A DNA stretch of 64,000 bases. Source: Eonycteris spelaea. Taxonomy: Eukaryota; Chordata; Mammalia; Chiroptera; Pteropodidae. Below the pieces are notes generated by a model. The model was given only the letters and a program-made list of their open reading frames with translations, ran no database searches and had not been told where the DNA came from. The stretch covers positions 1-64,000 of the forward strand of contig PUFA01000539.1 of NCBI GenBank assembly GCA_003508835.1. Reading direction: 5' to 3'. Position numbers and translations under genes: made by a program. Shown here piece after piece: positions 48,173-60,206 of this stretch. Position 1 is the stretch's first letter. Every line of letters begins with the position of its first letter.

Positions 48173-49044
48173 AGAGGTTTAAAAATACTGTTAGAAAGCT
48201 AATTCATATGTAAAGTTCATGGGATAATAGAATAAATTCATAATGCTGAAATTATATTTAATATTTAAGCATTATTTGGAATGTGGATAAGAGAATAAGT
48301 ATGGAAATAATTACTGGTATTATAGTATGTGGTTATCCTTCTAAAAGAGGCGCAAAATCTTGAGATATTGGCAAAGTATGGCGATTAGAGAAAAGATCAA
48401 CTTCAGATATTTAAACTATTGAAAAATTAACATGGAACAGAATAATCATTTGTAGAAAGACACAAAATGGGTGCTGTTGGAATTTAGGTGTTTACAAGTG
48501 AATTAAGCTGGGCAGATTGTATCATCTGAAGGCTAATATAACTAAAGAAACTGTAACCTATTAGACCAATTAGAGAGACTAATCAGTTCTATTACAGTCC
48601 TTCTAAATCTTAAGGTGGTTTGAGCATTTGGCTAATGAGTCTCTTCATGTTATAGAGATCTTGATAGGCTTGGCCTGACTATTTTTGCCAGACTGTCTTT
48701 AACATTGCTCTTAATTTTACCATACCCATTGGCCTTCCAGTTACCTCTGGCTCATAACAGGAATTATCTTGCTCCTTACAACTCCCGCTCATCACTCCCA
48801 CACCTTCCTTTCCATCCCCAAATGGATTCACTCATTGGAGAGAATATCATAAGTAAATTATCACTCAGTTTATAAGTGAGTAAAATTGATACTTAAGTTT
48901 AAAAAATTAGTCCATATTTCTATGCCAAAAAAGCAGAGGACCTATCCTGGCTATTAGTAACTTCTATTTTTTTTTTTTTATCCCCTCCTCACTTAATTTA
49001 TTCCCTCTCCACCTAAATGTAAAAGCATTTTTAGTTCATGTCAC
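48173..49044. other. Intronic AT-rich DNA; nothing recognised
   Basis: No exon-like or repeat-like content is seen apart from short A/T runs, such as the T-run near 48,966-48,979. Confidence 0.5.
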
Positions 49045-49960
49045 TTTTTAAAAAAATGTTTTATATTTTTATTTTTTTTAATTAAAGTTGGCATATAATA
49101 TTATATTAGTTTTAAGTATATAACATAGTGATTAGACATTCATATAACTTAAGAAGTGATCACCCGGATAAATCCAGTACCCAACTGACACCATACATCG
49201 TTTTTACAATACTACAGACTGTACTCCCCATGATGTGATCCACATCCTCATGGTTGTTTTATAACTACCAGTTTGTACATCTTAATCCCTTCCCTTTTCC
49301 CCCTCCCCAATCTGGAAACAATCAAAGTACTCTTTGTATCTATGAGCTTGTTTCTGTTTTGTTTATACCATTCTCTAGATTCCACATATAAGCGAAATCA
49401 TATGACATTTATCTTTCTCTGTCTGACTTCCTCCGTTCAACACAATACCTTCTAGGTCCATCCATGTTGTTGCAGATGGCAAGATTTCTTTTTTTATGGA
49501 TGAATAATATTCCATTGTATATATGTACCACCTCTTCTTTATCTATTCCTCCACTGATGGACACCCAGGTTGCCTCCATTGCAGTATATTGTAAATAATG
49601 CTGCAGTGAATATATGGATGCACATTTTTTCGAATTAGTCTTTCGGGTTTCTTCAGATACATACCCAGAAGTAAGATAACTGGGTCCTTTTTTTGTCTCT
49701 TGTTATAGCCTTTGTTTTAAAGTTTATTTTGTCTGTCATATGTATTGCCATCCCAACTTTTTTATTTTCATTTCCATTTTCATGAAATACCTTTTTCTAT
49801 CCCTTTATTTTCAGTATGTGAGTCTTTTGATTTGTAGTGAGTCTCTTATAGGCAGCCTATGTAAGGATCTTGTTTTCTTATCCATTTAGTTACCCTATCA
49901 TTTGATTAAATCATTCAATACATTCATATTCAAAGCAATTTTTTTATTAGTAGTATTTAC

Positions 49961-50075
49961 ACCTATAGCACCTGATCTTCCTAGGTGGTCTCCCATCCAA
50001 GAACTAACCAGGCCTGACCCTACTTAGCTTCCGAGATCAGACATCAGGCTTGTTCAAGGTGGCATGGCCATAGAC
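49961..50075 (-). pseudogene. 5S-rRNA-like body of the SINE
   Basis: This is 115 nt compared with the usual 120-121. It begins gtctatggccatgccacc, keeps the internal control region words gaagctaagtagggtc and the C-box tggatgggagacc, and ends near gtgctatagg. One 3-nt deletion is seen in the gatctcgtctg area, plus scattered substitutions. It is tied to the tRNA unit by a 9-nt spacer and so is not a 5S gene. Confidence 0.9.
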
Positions 50076-50084
50076 CATGGACCC

Positions 50085-50157
50085 TGGCTCCACTGGGGTG
50101 CAAACCCAGGACCTTCTGTGTGTAAAGCAGACGTGCTAACCGCTACACTATGGAACC
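50085..50157 (-). pseudogene. tRNA-Val(TAC)-like head of the SINE
   Basis: The 73-nt unit has the length of tRNA-Val and keeps acceptor ends ggttcca and ggagcca (one mismatch in the stem), a D-arm with A-box-like tagtgtagcgg and an anticodon loop tttacac (anticodon TAC). The T-arm B-box reads ggtttgcaccc instead of ggttcgannCC, so the normally fixed TTC motif is changed to TTT. It is part of a SINE and not an independent tRNA gene. Confidence 0.9.
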
Positions 50158-52732
50158 ACGTCCTCAAAGCAATTTTTGATAAATATATAGTTACTGTCAT
50201 TTTGTTCATATTTTTGATCTTTTTTATTTTCTTATTTTAAAGAAGTCCCTTTAACATTATTTTGTAATACTGGTTTGGTGATGATGAACTCCTTTAGCTT
50301 TTTCTTGTCTGGGAAGCTCTTTATCTGTCCTTGGATTCTAAATGATAACTTTGCTGGGTAGAGTAATCTTGGTTGTAGGTCCTCGCTTTTCAGCACTTTG
50401 AATAGTATGTGCCAATCCCTTCTGGCCTGCAAAATTCTTGTCGAGAAATCAGCTGACAGTCTTATGGGGAGCTCCCTTGTAGGTAACTAGAGGCTTTTCT
50501 CTTGTTGCTTTTAAGATTCTGTCTTTAACCTTTGGCACTTTAATTATGATGTGTCTGGTGTGGGTGTCTTTGGGTTCATCTTGTTTGGGACTCTGCACTT
50601 CCTAGGCTTATATGTGTATTTCCTTCACCAGGTTAGGAAAGTTTTCCATCATTATTTCTACAAATAGGTTTTCAATTCCTTGCTCTATCTCTGCTCATTC
50701 TGGTACCCTGTATTGCAGATGTTGGTACACTTGACGTTGTCCCTGAGGCCACTTAAACTATCCTCATTTTTTTAGATTCTTTTTTTCTTATTGTTCTGAT
50801 TGGGTGTTTTCTGCTACCTTATGTTCCAAATTGCTGATTCGATTCTCTGCTTCATCTAATCTACTGTTGGTTTCCTCTAATGCATTCTTTATTTCAGTTA
50901 TTGCATTCTTCACTTGTAACTGGCTCTTTTTTGTTTTCTATCTTCATTTTAATGTTTCCTATCTCTTTTTTAAAGTTCTCACTGAGTTCACCTACTCTTC
51001 TCTTAACATTCATTGAGCATCCTTATAACCAGTGTTTTGAACTCTGCATCTGATAGATTGCCTGTCTCTATTTTGTTTAGTTCTTTTTTAGGAGCTTTTT
51101 CTATTCTTTCATTTGGGATATGTTTCTTTGTCTCCCCATTTTGGCTGCCTCCCTGTGTCTGTTTTTATGTAGTAAGTAGGGCTGCTATGTCTCCCAGTCT
51201 TAGTAGAGTGGCCTTATGTAGTAGGTGTCCTATGGGGACCAGTGGTGCAGTCTTCCTGGTCAGCTAAGCTGGGTTCTCCAGGTGTGTCCCTTGTGTGGAT
51301 TGTGTGTGCCCCCCTGTTGTAGTTGAGTCTTAGTTGCTGTTTTCATTTCATTGGGAGGTATTGACTCTCAGGCTGATTGGTTGTGAGGACTGATCATGAA
51401 TACAGTGGGGGAACTGTTGTGCAGAGACTCACCTTTGGAGCAGGATTTGCTTTAGCAGGGCTCTGGTACCTGCCCCATCTGCCCTTTGGGTATATCTTTT
51501 TGTGGATGTTGATGGGTGGTGCTCTGGTGTGGTCTGATGCTGGCTGCTGCCAGGTGTGTTGCTTCTGGGACCTCTTGGGAGGGTCTCTGTTGCAGGCCAA
51601 GGTCAACTGCTGCCTTCCCAGAACCACTTGGTATGAGTGACAAAGTGATCTTCAGATGGTTGCCACTAGCGCTGGGCTTGGAGCTGCTTAGTAAGAGTTA
51701 TGGGGCACACCAAATCCAGATGCTGCATGTTTGGGTTTTGTGAACCTTTGAGAGATTTTAGGAAAGTCTACAGTATTAACCAATCCACTAGAAGTGTCTT
51801 GCATGGGCCCACATGTTGGGTGGGTATCTCAGAGTATCACCAGTGGGGGACAACTTTTGTTACCCAGGATGATGGAGGCTCAGATATGAAAACTGCTTGA
51901 GTCTACATGCTGGGTTGGGAGAAGATTCAACAAAAGAACAAAGGCTTCCACCAGCACTTCTGCCTGGGACAAAGCTGTTCCTCCACTCTCTCCCTGAAGC
52001 CAGATGATTCAGTTTCTCTCCATGTTTTCCTAGCAGCTTTCACACTGCTGTCCCAGAGTTGTAGCTCATAGTGAGTGAGTCCTGCACATTCCCTTTAAGA
52101 GGAACTCCTGGGACTCCCGCAGCCCTCCATCTCACTCAGCCACAGTTTCCAGTGGTTTTCATAGCCAAATGTTGTGGAAACTTCTCTTCCCAGTACTAGT
52201 GCTCCAGGCTGGGTATCCCAGTGTAGGGTTGGGACACCTCGCTCCTCCAGGGTGACCTCCACAGCCTAGATATCCCTCCTGATTTTCAACGACCACAAAT
52301 GGGTGTGGGGGCAGCCATTTTCATGTCTCCGTCCCTCCTATCAGTCTTGATGTGGCTTCTTCTGTGTATCCTTAGTTACAGGACTTCTGTTCAGCTAGAC
52401 TTCAGGCGATTTCTCATTGATAGTAGTTCTATAGCTTCGTTGTAATTTGCATATGGTCATGAGAGGAGGCCAGCACAGTATATACCTATTTCACCATCTT
52501 GACAGGAACTCTCTTTTAAAAAAAGTTCTATATTCTCTGTGATCTTTAGACTCACTGGAAAAATAATCCAAACCACTGTGATTATAACTTCCTTCTTAAA
52601 ACTTTCCTCGTCTAGAGTTCCGTATTTCTGGATGTTCGTCTACTTCTTTGCCAACCTCAGTCATTTCCACTGAGTTATCTTCTTAGGGTTCTGGCCAAGA
52701 TTTTCTTTACCACTCTGTCTATGCAAGAAACA

Positions 52733-52905
52733 ATAATATAATGGTTAAGGGCATGGCATTTGGAGGCAATATATTAACCTTTTTTCTCTCAGTGTCAGTT
52801 TCTTTGTCTGTAAAATGAGAATTATAATACCTGATAAGTGAGATCAGTTATATTAACAGCTTGTCATAATATCTAATACATATTGCCCTAAAAATAGTAA
52901 CTATT
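52733..52905 (+). repeat. MIR SINE fragment
   Basis: 'taatggttaagggcatggcatttgg', 'tcagtttctttgtctgtaaaatgag' and 'aattataatacctgataag' match MIR head and core with a gap between them. Confidence 0.72.
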
Positions 52906-53044
52906 TTTCTTTGTAATTGCTGTTTCTTATGAGAAATAATTTCAGCAGCAATTAACTTCAAAATGTGTGGATGTGTTGACATCTACCCTGTTTGAGCTCC
53001 AGTCCTGTATTTATAGATTCTTCCAATACATCTTCAACAGGTGT

Positions 53045-53222
53045 CTTAGCATAGTGGTTTCCAAACATCAACGTGCACAATAATCATGAGAATTCATAGA
53101 TCTCTGGGCCCTAGCCCCAGGGATTCTGATGTCTGGGATAGAGCCTGAGAATTTTCATTTCTAACGAGTTTCCAAATGATAGTGATGCTGCTGGCCCTTA
53201 GGTCACACTGAGTGGCACTGAT
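53045..53222. mobile_element. hAT-Charlie relic, MER5/MER20-like
   Basis: It has inverted ends (tagtggtttccaaac ... gagtggcactga) and the inner words 'gggccctagccccagggattctgatg', 'gcctgagaattttcatttctaac' and 'gatgctgctggccc'. Non-autonomous, non-coding. Confidence 0.75.
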
Positions 53223-54044
53223 CTAGATGGCATTGTGTTGCTGCAGATTTGTGGTTCCAATATAAAGGCTGTGAGACTCAGTAGTTGGAAGAAAATGTGA
53301 GGAGCCATAGGGGACTGCGACATAGCTATTTATTCCAGCAAGGGCATGGCACCGCCTCACATGGTGGTAGCGCCTTTTTATATACAGGTTAAACAATAGT
53401 GGCACACTGCCAAGTAATGGAAGCCCGCACATGTGTATGGAACACATGGTTACATAAAGGAAGAAGTGCTGAGTTACTTCCACTGGGAAGTTAGCTACGG
53501 GTGTCAGGAGGGAGCCTGACTATGGCTGTCTTTCTTTCTCTGCACAGGCATTCAGACAGGTTGGCAGGGAGGGAGGGAGAGGAGACCAAAAGACCAAAAC
53601 GTTATTGAAGTTAAGTGAAGAGTGCTCTTGAAGCTGGTTGTATCAGATATCATGTAAAGTTTGGAAAGGATATATAACACAGTTGAATTTGGTGACCAAG
53701 AGCCTTTTTGTTTGTTTTTTTGTGTGTGTCAGGTAGAGGGTTGATTTAATTGTATGCCTCAGCTGGTGGAATATTATCATTATGACCAGAAAAACATATG
53801 ACAAGTATTTGAGGTAATGGTTATTATCTGAGGTGTTCATTAGACTCTTAGGGAGCTGTTTTCACCAACATACTTCTATTTAGTGCCCCTCTTGCCTATA
53901 TAAACCCATCAAACCAAAATTTCAGAGTGTGAAAATGGCATGAACAAATTCCAGGAGGTTTTCATGGATACCCTGGTTAAGAACCACTTCTTAAGGCAAT
54001 GGTGGTCAGGAATTGGAAGCAGAGAAAAAAAACTAATTGGTGTC

Positions 54045-56945
54045 TTCTCTCGTTTTTTCTTAGGCTGGCTAGAGGTTTATCGATTTTATAGATCTTTTCA
54101 AAGAATCAGGTTTTGATTCTGTTGATTTTTCTCTATTAATTTTAATTTCATTGTTTTTAATTTCATTGTTATCTGTTCTAATTTTTATTTCTTTTGATTA
54201 CTTTGAATTAAATTTGCTCTCTAGTTTTCTAAAGTGAAAGTTTAGGTTGTTGATCTTCAGATCTTTCTTCTTTTCTAACATATGTATTCAATGCTATAAA
54301 TTTCCATCTAAGCACTGTTTTCACTTCATCCCTTAGTATTTGATAAGTAGTATTTTCATTTAACTTAAAATATTTAAAAATTTCTTTTGAAAGTTCTTTG
54401 ACTCATGTGTTATTTAGGAGTTTAGTCACCTTGTGTTTTGGGATTCTCCAGTTATCTTACTGATAATGATTTCTAGTTTAATTCCATTGTAGTCTGAGAG
54501 TAGACATTATACGGTTTCTGTTCTTTTTATTTTGTTAAGGTGTATTTGATGTTCCAGAATGTGGTCTCTCTTCGTGCGTATTCCATTGTTGGATGAAGTA
54601 ATCGATAGATATCAATTATATCCAGTTGACTGATGGTGCTATTGAGTTCTAAGTATTTATTGAATATATGCCTACTGGATCTGTCCATTTCAAGAGCGGC
54701 ATTAAAATCTGTAATTAGGGGATTCATCTGTTTCTTCTTTCAGTTCGATCAGTGTTTGCCTTATATATGTTGATGCTTTGCTCTTATATGCATACATATT
54801 AAGGATTGTTATGTCTTCTTGGAGAATTGACTCCTTTATCATTAGGTGTTGACTGTCTTTATCCCTGGTAACTTTCCTTGCCTTGAAGTCTGTTCTGTCT
54901 GAAAGTAACATAGCTATTCCTGATTTCTCTTGATGAATCGTTAGCATGGTATGCCTTTCTCTATTCCTTTACTTTTAATCCATGTGTGTCGATATTTAAA
55001 TTCATTTTCTTGTAGATAACATACAATTGGGTTTTGTTTTTCATCCACTCTGACAATATCTGTCTTTGATATATTTAGACCATTAAAAGGGATTATTGAT
55101 ATAGTTGGATCAATATCTACCACATTTGTTTACTGTTTTCTATTTGGCATCCTTGTTCTTTGTTCTTGTTTTTGTCTTCCACATTTTTTTCTGCCTTTTG
55201 TGGTTTTAACTGAACATTTTATATGATTCCATTTCTCATTTCTTAGTGTATCAGTTATGCTTTTTAAAACTTTTTTAATGATTGCCCTAGTGTTTGCAAA
55301 ATATATACTTCTGACTAATCAAATTCCACCTTGAAATAATGCTGTCTTACTTCATGGGTAATGCAGGTATCTTATAATAACACAATATTTCAAATTTCTC
55401 CTTCCCATTCCTTATATCATTATTGTCACTCATTTCACTTATATCTCAGCATATGATATATATAACATCATTGGAAACATTGTTGCTGATATTTTGAACA
55501 AACTGTTATCTTTTGATTCAACTAAGAATAAGGAAAATCACTTTTTAAATTTTACCTTTAGTTTCATTTTTCAGTGCACTTCCTTTAAAATAGATCCAAA
55601 TCTCTGACCTATATTATTTTCCTTCTCTTTGAAGAACTACTTGACTGTATCTTGCTGGCAGATCCACTGGAAAAAAGGTTCCTCAATTTTTGTTTGAGAA
55701 AGTATTTCTCTTTCCCTTTTGAAGATACCTTCTCAGGGCACCACATTCTGGGTTGATGCATTTTTTCTTTCAACACTATAAATATTTCACTTCACTCATT
55801 CCTGCTTAAGTGGTTTCTGAGGGGAAGTCGGATGTGATTCTTATCTTTACCTCTTTATAGATAAGATGTTTTTCCTTCTGGCTTCTTTTAAGATTTTTTG
55901 TCTTTGATTTTCTGCAGATTAACTATGATAGGCCTACATGTAGTTTCCCCCCTCCCCTTAGCAATTATCCTGCTTGCCCTTCTCTGAGCTTCCTGGATCT
56001 ATGGTTTGGTTTCTGACATACATTGGGGAAATTCTCAGTCATTATTGCTTCAAATATCGCTTCTCCTTTTCTATTTCTTCTTTCTGGTATTCTCGTTACC
56101 CATATGTTACAGGTTTTGTAGTTTGTCCCACAGTTCGATAGTCTATTTTCTTCTTTCAGTTTTGAAAGTTGCTAGTGTCATATCTTCAGGCACAGAGAGT
56201 CTTCTCTTCAGCCATGTCCAGTATGCTAATAATCCTATCAAAGGCATTCTTTATTTCTGTTACAGCCTTTTTTATTCGTAGCAGTTCTCTTTTTGATTCT
56301 TTTTTAGAATGGTTAGAGGAGGCTGGAGTTATATTTTACTTCTCCTGGGTAGGTTAGGCTATGATAAAACCCTAATATTTTAGGCTCTTATAAAATAGGT
56401 TCTCTTCAGAGCAGTCCTTGTTAAGGTGAATGGAATGCCCTGGCATATTTCACAATGGTTCATTACCCCTTTTCCCCATCAGAAGCACAGGGGATTTTTC
56501 TTCAATATTTAATGCAGGAACCAGGTCCAGCTCCTGAAGGTAAATCTCACAAAAGTGTGGACCCCCATGAATGGGTCCACCTTAAGAGTTTAACTCTCTA
56601 ACTTGTCTGTACTGTGCCTCAGCAATTAATCAATTACAATTCAAGTTTTCCTGTGTTGGCACTGATTCCCTCTGAGGTTTCTGCTCATGGTCTTCTGCTT
56701 GGTTAAGTTGTAATTCTCTGTATCTGCCTGTCTGTCTCCAGTTTTGGGGGTAGGGTTTGCCCCGTGACTTCACTTCTTTGACAGACTGTAAAAGAGTTGT
56801 TGTTTTGTTGTTGTTGTTGTTTGTTTGTTTTAGTTTGGTCAGCTTTTTGTTTGTTGTTAGGAGAGAGTTGCAACTTCTAAGCTCCTTACATGCTGGGTTG
56901 GAAACCTTAAGCCTTCTTGCTTTTCTTGAGATTTTACCATCTAAT
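54045..56945 (-). mobile_element. Old L1 (5' part: UTR/ORF1 region and ORF2 endonuclease)
   Basis: On the minus strand it runs from the 5' region (about 56,945-55,850, ORF1-like words such as 'gggaaattctcagtcattattgc' read in antisense) to the start of ORF2. The APE-type endonuclease domain is readable at 55,123-54,527: a CYLQENEF-like site, 'SGIAMLLSDRTDFKARKVTRDKD' split by a frameshift, then 'EDITILNMYA' and 'LDIIDIYRLLHPT'-like words. It stops near 54,045 within ORF2, so the 3' end is absent. Stops and shifts make it inactive. Confidence 0.78.
56796..56832. repeat. (GTT)n/(GTTT)n microsatellite
   Basis: Seven or so GTT units turn into GTTT units, inside the 5' region of the old L1. Confidence 0.9.
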
Positions 56946-57054
56946 TGTCCATAAATATTAGTAATATTTCCCCTGTTTTGGACTTTATATAAATGAGATC
57001 ATCCATATATACATGATTATTTTGCTCATTATTACATTCATGGGATAAATCCAT

Positions 57055-57205
57055 TACTTCGATCCTTCTCAGAAATTGACGTGCACATGCATCCCCTGGG
57101 GATCTTTTTAAAATGCAGATTCTGATTTAGGAGGTCTGGGGTGGAACCTTTCTAACAAGCTCCCATGTGATGCTGATGTTGCTCTTCCATAGACGATATT
57201 TGGAG
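57055..57205. mobile_element. hAT-Charlie relic, MER5-like
   Basis: 'cttctcagaaattgacgtgcac', 'cccctggggatctttttaaaatgcagattctg', 'aggaggtctggggtgg' and 'catgtgatgctgatg' follow the MER5 order. The ends are eroded. Confidence 0.7.
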
Positions 57206-59689
57206 TAGTAATGAGGCATTAGTTAGTTCTGTTTTCAACTGCTTAATATGCCTTCAATACTTCAGGTAATTTACTGTATAGGTTTTCTCCTGGAAGAGGA
57301 AAAATATGGAAAACGGTCCTTTAATTTCTGTCAAATATCATTTTTCCAGAATTGGGAGCTAAGGATGAAATAAGTTATGTCATATTTAAAATGAATATCA
57401 TTAATATAGTAAAGTTAATGATAACATTTGAATAAAATATTAGTAATATAGTCCTGTAAAATTTCTCACACCGCATCTTTAGTTGTAGGTAAAGTTGTGT
57501 CAACTATTCTGTACAGGTATTCTGTACAAGTAATTTTTAAGTAAAGCAAAATTTAAAAGGACACATCAGTACATCTGTGTGCTCACTTGGATATGCATGA
57601 GAATAACAGACAAGATATAAAGCTTTCTTTTAGGGCCTTTGACAGAAAGTGTTTTGTTTAGAGTTTTTTTTTCCTATTTGCAGGGCTTATAAGATGACTG
57701 ACCTCTTGGTATTGCAGCAGTTTTTTTACAATGACAAAGTGATTTGGTTATCCTGAAAACCCTGGGGACCATAGAAATAATGTTGTCAATGCAAGTTGAC
57801 TTTTAGAGTCTGTTAAGGAAATGGCTTTATACTATATATATTCAGCATTTATTGAACACATTTGCTGTGTAAGAGTGTGTGTGCTAGCTTTATTTACACT
57901 TAGTAAGTAGAAACATACTTCTCAAGAATATTATTGAGCAGAATGAAGTGAGAGAAGTGTCACAAGGCAGAGATAATCAGCTCTTAAAAATGCTCAGTGG
58001 TTGCTTTGCTTTCTCCATTATTAGGTGGTAATAACTGATATACTTATTTTCAAACTCATTCACGTACTGATGACGAATTTTTGATAGCACTCATTATCTT
58101 TTTGAAAGACTTGGCAGGTAAATGGGCCAGAATTTAAATAAGGGTTTGAACTCCTAAGGTACATTTTCCAGTGCCTCGGAATTTAGAACCTAGGATTTCT
58201 TTAGGGAAATCTGTTGTATTTTACATTCCTGACTTGAACTAAGTTCCTTGTGTTCTATTTTTCCCCTTCTTTTAAAACTGTCTTTGGAAGATATGTGTTA
58301 TTTTCTGGAGTCCTAGGTAACAAAATTCCTTTTTGAGGACAAAGCCTTGTTATTCAAAGCACTGTACGTTCTGTGTTTTTGCTCCAATCTGTCTCAAGTG
58401 TGTCTGTTCTTTGTGGTTTGATTTCTAGTGTCGTGCATTCCAATTTCGTAAAAAAAAAAAAATCCATATGACTAACTTGCCACAGTAATCCTCTCTGACA
58501 TGTTTGCTTCAGGGAGAAAGCTGGCAAAGTTAGAAACATATGACTAGTTTTAAAAAAAATTTGCTGTCGCTGCAGAAAAAAAAAGTCAATGGAATATATT
58601 TTTAGTTTTTTTTTTTCTCTGTTAGTGTTACTCATGAGACCAGAATAATGGTTTTGGCAAAGATACATTTACTTTGTAATTTTATCATACTTCAGTATCT
58701 CACTCATATTTTCCCTAGTATTTATCAAGAAAATATTATTACATACAGAAGTAAAAAACGTTTCTTTAGGCTCATAAGCAGTCACTCTGAAAATACAATT
58801 TTTTTGCATTAATGTGAGCTATGTTGCAAAAATCAGTGTGTTCTTTGAATTTTAAAGTTTCTTTAACATGCAAATGTATACATTAATATTATTAACACTT
58901 ACTTTATAGTTCTTTCTCTAAACTATGAATGTTCACCCAGTTTATAGGCTTGACCTTCACAGAGTTTTGAATAGTCCATTCTCATTGTTCAGGGTTTACT
59001 ACTTCTTTCTTAACACTATAATCATGTTGTTTTTACTGGTCTCCCCTGTCATTTATTACCAATCTTAAACCCAAATCTGCCCATCCACAGATACTAAAAG
59101 CCTCCAATTTGCAGACATCACCCTTCACAGTGCTTTTAGAAAGCCCCAGCCACCCCTATAGACCCAACTATTCACTTTCTCAAAGGCTAAATATACCTAA
59201 CTTTCGGAGTTGGCTTCTACTTTTTCTGTTTGAGTTCCTTATTTGCATTTCGATTCTTAACCATTTAATTGGGTCTAGTTTTCTACCAGATTCTCAGCCT
59301 CATTAGCTGGGGATCAGAGCATCTACATTGTCTTTATCTACTTGGTCTCTGCCTGGTTCCCAGCACCAGGAATCAGGATGCTGAATATTAGTAGACTTCT
59401 TCTCACTGTAGTAGGTGGACTTTAGCTTACTTCAACAGGGCCAATAAGAAGAAGATACCAGGGCTCTTGAAAGACCAGGAAACGTACTGGGGCCACTCCT
59501 GTGTAGAATGGGTTTTTTTCCCCGCTCTGAAACCCAAACCCCCCTCTTGGCAGATTTGTCCTTCACAGGAGTTTAGTGAGTTTATTATTCAGAAGATTGC
59601 CCAAATTATTTTTTTCTTCTCATCTAACAAGCAACTACAACAACATGGAGTATCTTCCTTAGTAACAACAAAGCAATGACAATAACCCT
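57206..59689. other. Intronic DNA; no exon recognised
   Basis: AT-rich. A polypyrimidine tract plus AG at about 57,660-57,683, followed by an ATG at 57,694, was examined but gives only a short reading before a stop. Weak L2-like words occur at about 58,990-59,120. No clear gene content. Confidence 0.45.
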
Positions 59690-59865
59690 TCTATGTTGTA
59701 CCAGATATTTTTCTTTCATTATTTTTATTACCCTGTGTGGTATATAACATCTATCCCCACTTTATAGGGAGGACACTGAAGTTCAGAGAGGTTAAGTGCC
59801 TCAGGTCACTTTGGGATATATGGTGGAGCATAAGTTCTGATCTATGTCTCTCTGATACTAAATAG
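59690..59865 (-). repeat. MIR SINE fragment, antisense
   Basis: 'tatccccactttatagggaggacactgaag' and 'cagagaggttaagtgcctcaggtcac' are the reverse complement of the MIR core. Confidence 0.82.
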
Positions 59866-60206
59866 AGCTTTTTTTCCAAGAGACCCCATTGTATGAAGTA
59901 TGCTTTTGGGCTGCCTCTTCCCATTCTCAGTTTTTCACAGTAAACACAGTGAAACTCAGTGTGTAGGAAGAGAAATGTGTATTGAACACTTACTATGTGT
60001 GTATTTCAAGCATCAATCATGGTCTAGTAAGCATTAAGTACTTCATGAATGTTAAAAGAATGAATGAATGAGAGGATACCATGTAAATTAGTTAGAAAAG
60101 GTAATCTCCCTGTGCTTAACATATTGGCAGGTGTATGGTAGGTACTCAAGAAATATTTGTTGAATTGATAAGATTATCCATTCAAGTGTTGTTGAATTAA
60201 TTAGAG

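Larger units (their letters stand above)
49944..50163 (-). mobile_element. Hybrid tRNA-Val/5S-rRNA SINE (MEG-TR-like)
   Basis: Read on the minus strand, the element has a 6-nt lead, a tRNA-Val(TAC)-like unit (50,157-50,085), a 9-nt spacer, a 5S-rRNA-like unit (50,075-49,961) and a short AT-rich tail. The flanks tcaaagcaattttt at 49,930-49,943 and 50,164-50,177 are an exact 14-bp target-site duplication, so it moved as one unit by L1-type retroposition. It landed in an existing L1 (ORF1/ORF2 border). Hybrid tRNA/5S SINEs are known from fruit bats, where 5S-derived (MEG-R), tRNA-derived (MEG-T2) and hybrid (MEG-TR) types were described. Assignment to MEG-TR is from memory of that description, not from alignment. 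Confidence 0.88.
49068..52513 (-). mobile_element. LINE-1 with both ends but most of ORF2 deleted
   Basis: On the minus strand the element starts at about 52,513 with a promoter-like L1 start (words 'tcaagatggtgaaatagg'). It continues with a 5' UTR of roughly 1.4 kb, then ORF1 (about 51,100-50,170). A readable ORF1 C-terminus at 50,232-50,462 includes 'VTYKGAPIRLSADFS', 'LQARRDWHILFKVLKSEDLQ' and 'LLYPAKLSFRIQGQIKSFP'. A short N-terminal ORF2 part (to about 49,690) follows, and then directly the ORF2 end plus 3' UTR (about 49,685-49,068). Imperfect target duplications tttttaaaaaaatgttttat (from 49,045) and ttttaaaaaaagttctatat (from 52,514) flank it. A tRNA/5S SINE sits inside. All frames carry stops. 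Confidence 0.88.

Noticed and set aside
49961..50075. Functional 5S rRNA gene
   Set aside because: It has a 3-nt deletion and several substitutions, no T-run terminator at its end, and is part of the SINE.
50085..50157. Functional tRNA-Val(TAC) gene
   Set aside because: Although it has the right length and anticodon, it is fused to a 5S-like unit inside one target-site duplication, its T-arm motif is changed and no Pol III terminator follows directly. It is a SINE head.
50232..50432. 66-residue reading with a clear conserved pattern
   Set aside because: It is the C-terminus of L1 ORF1, part of the dead L1 at 49,068-52,513.
54527..55123. Open stretches with endonuclease-like residues
   Set aside because: These are broken pieces of L1 ORF2 with frameshifts, not a separate nuclease gene.
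57660..57770. Candidate second exon after a polypyrimidine tract and AG
   Set aside because: The ATG at 57,694 opens only a short reading before a stop, with no recognised protein and no convincing donor. Splice-read evidence would be needed.
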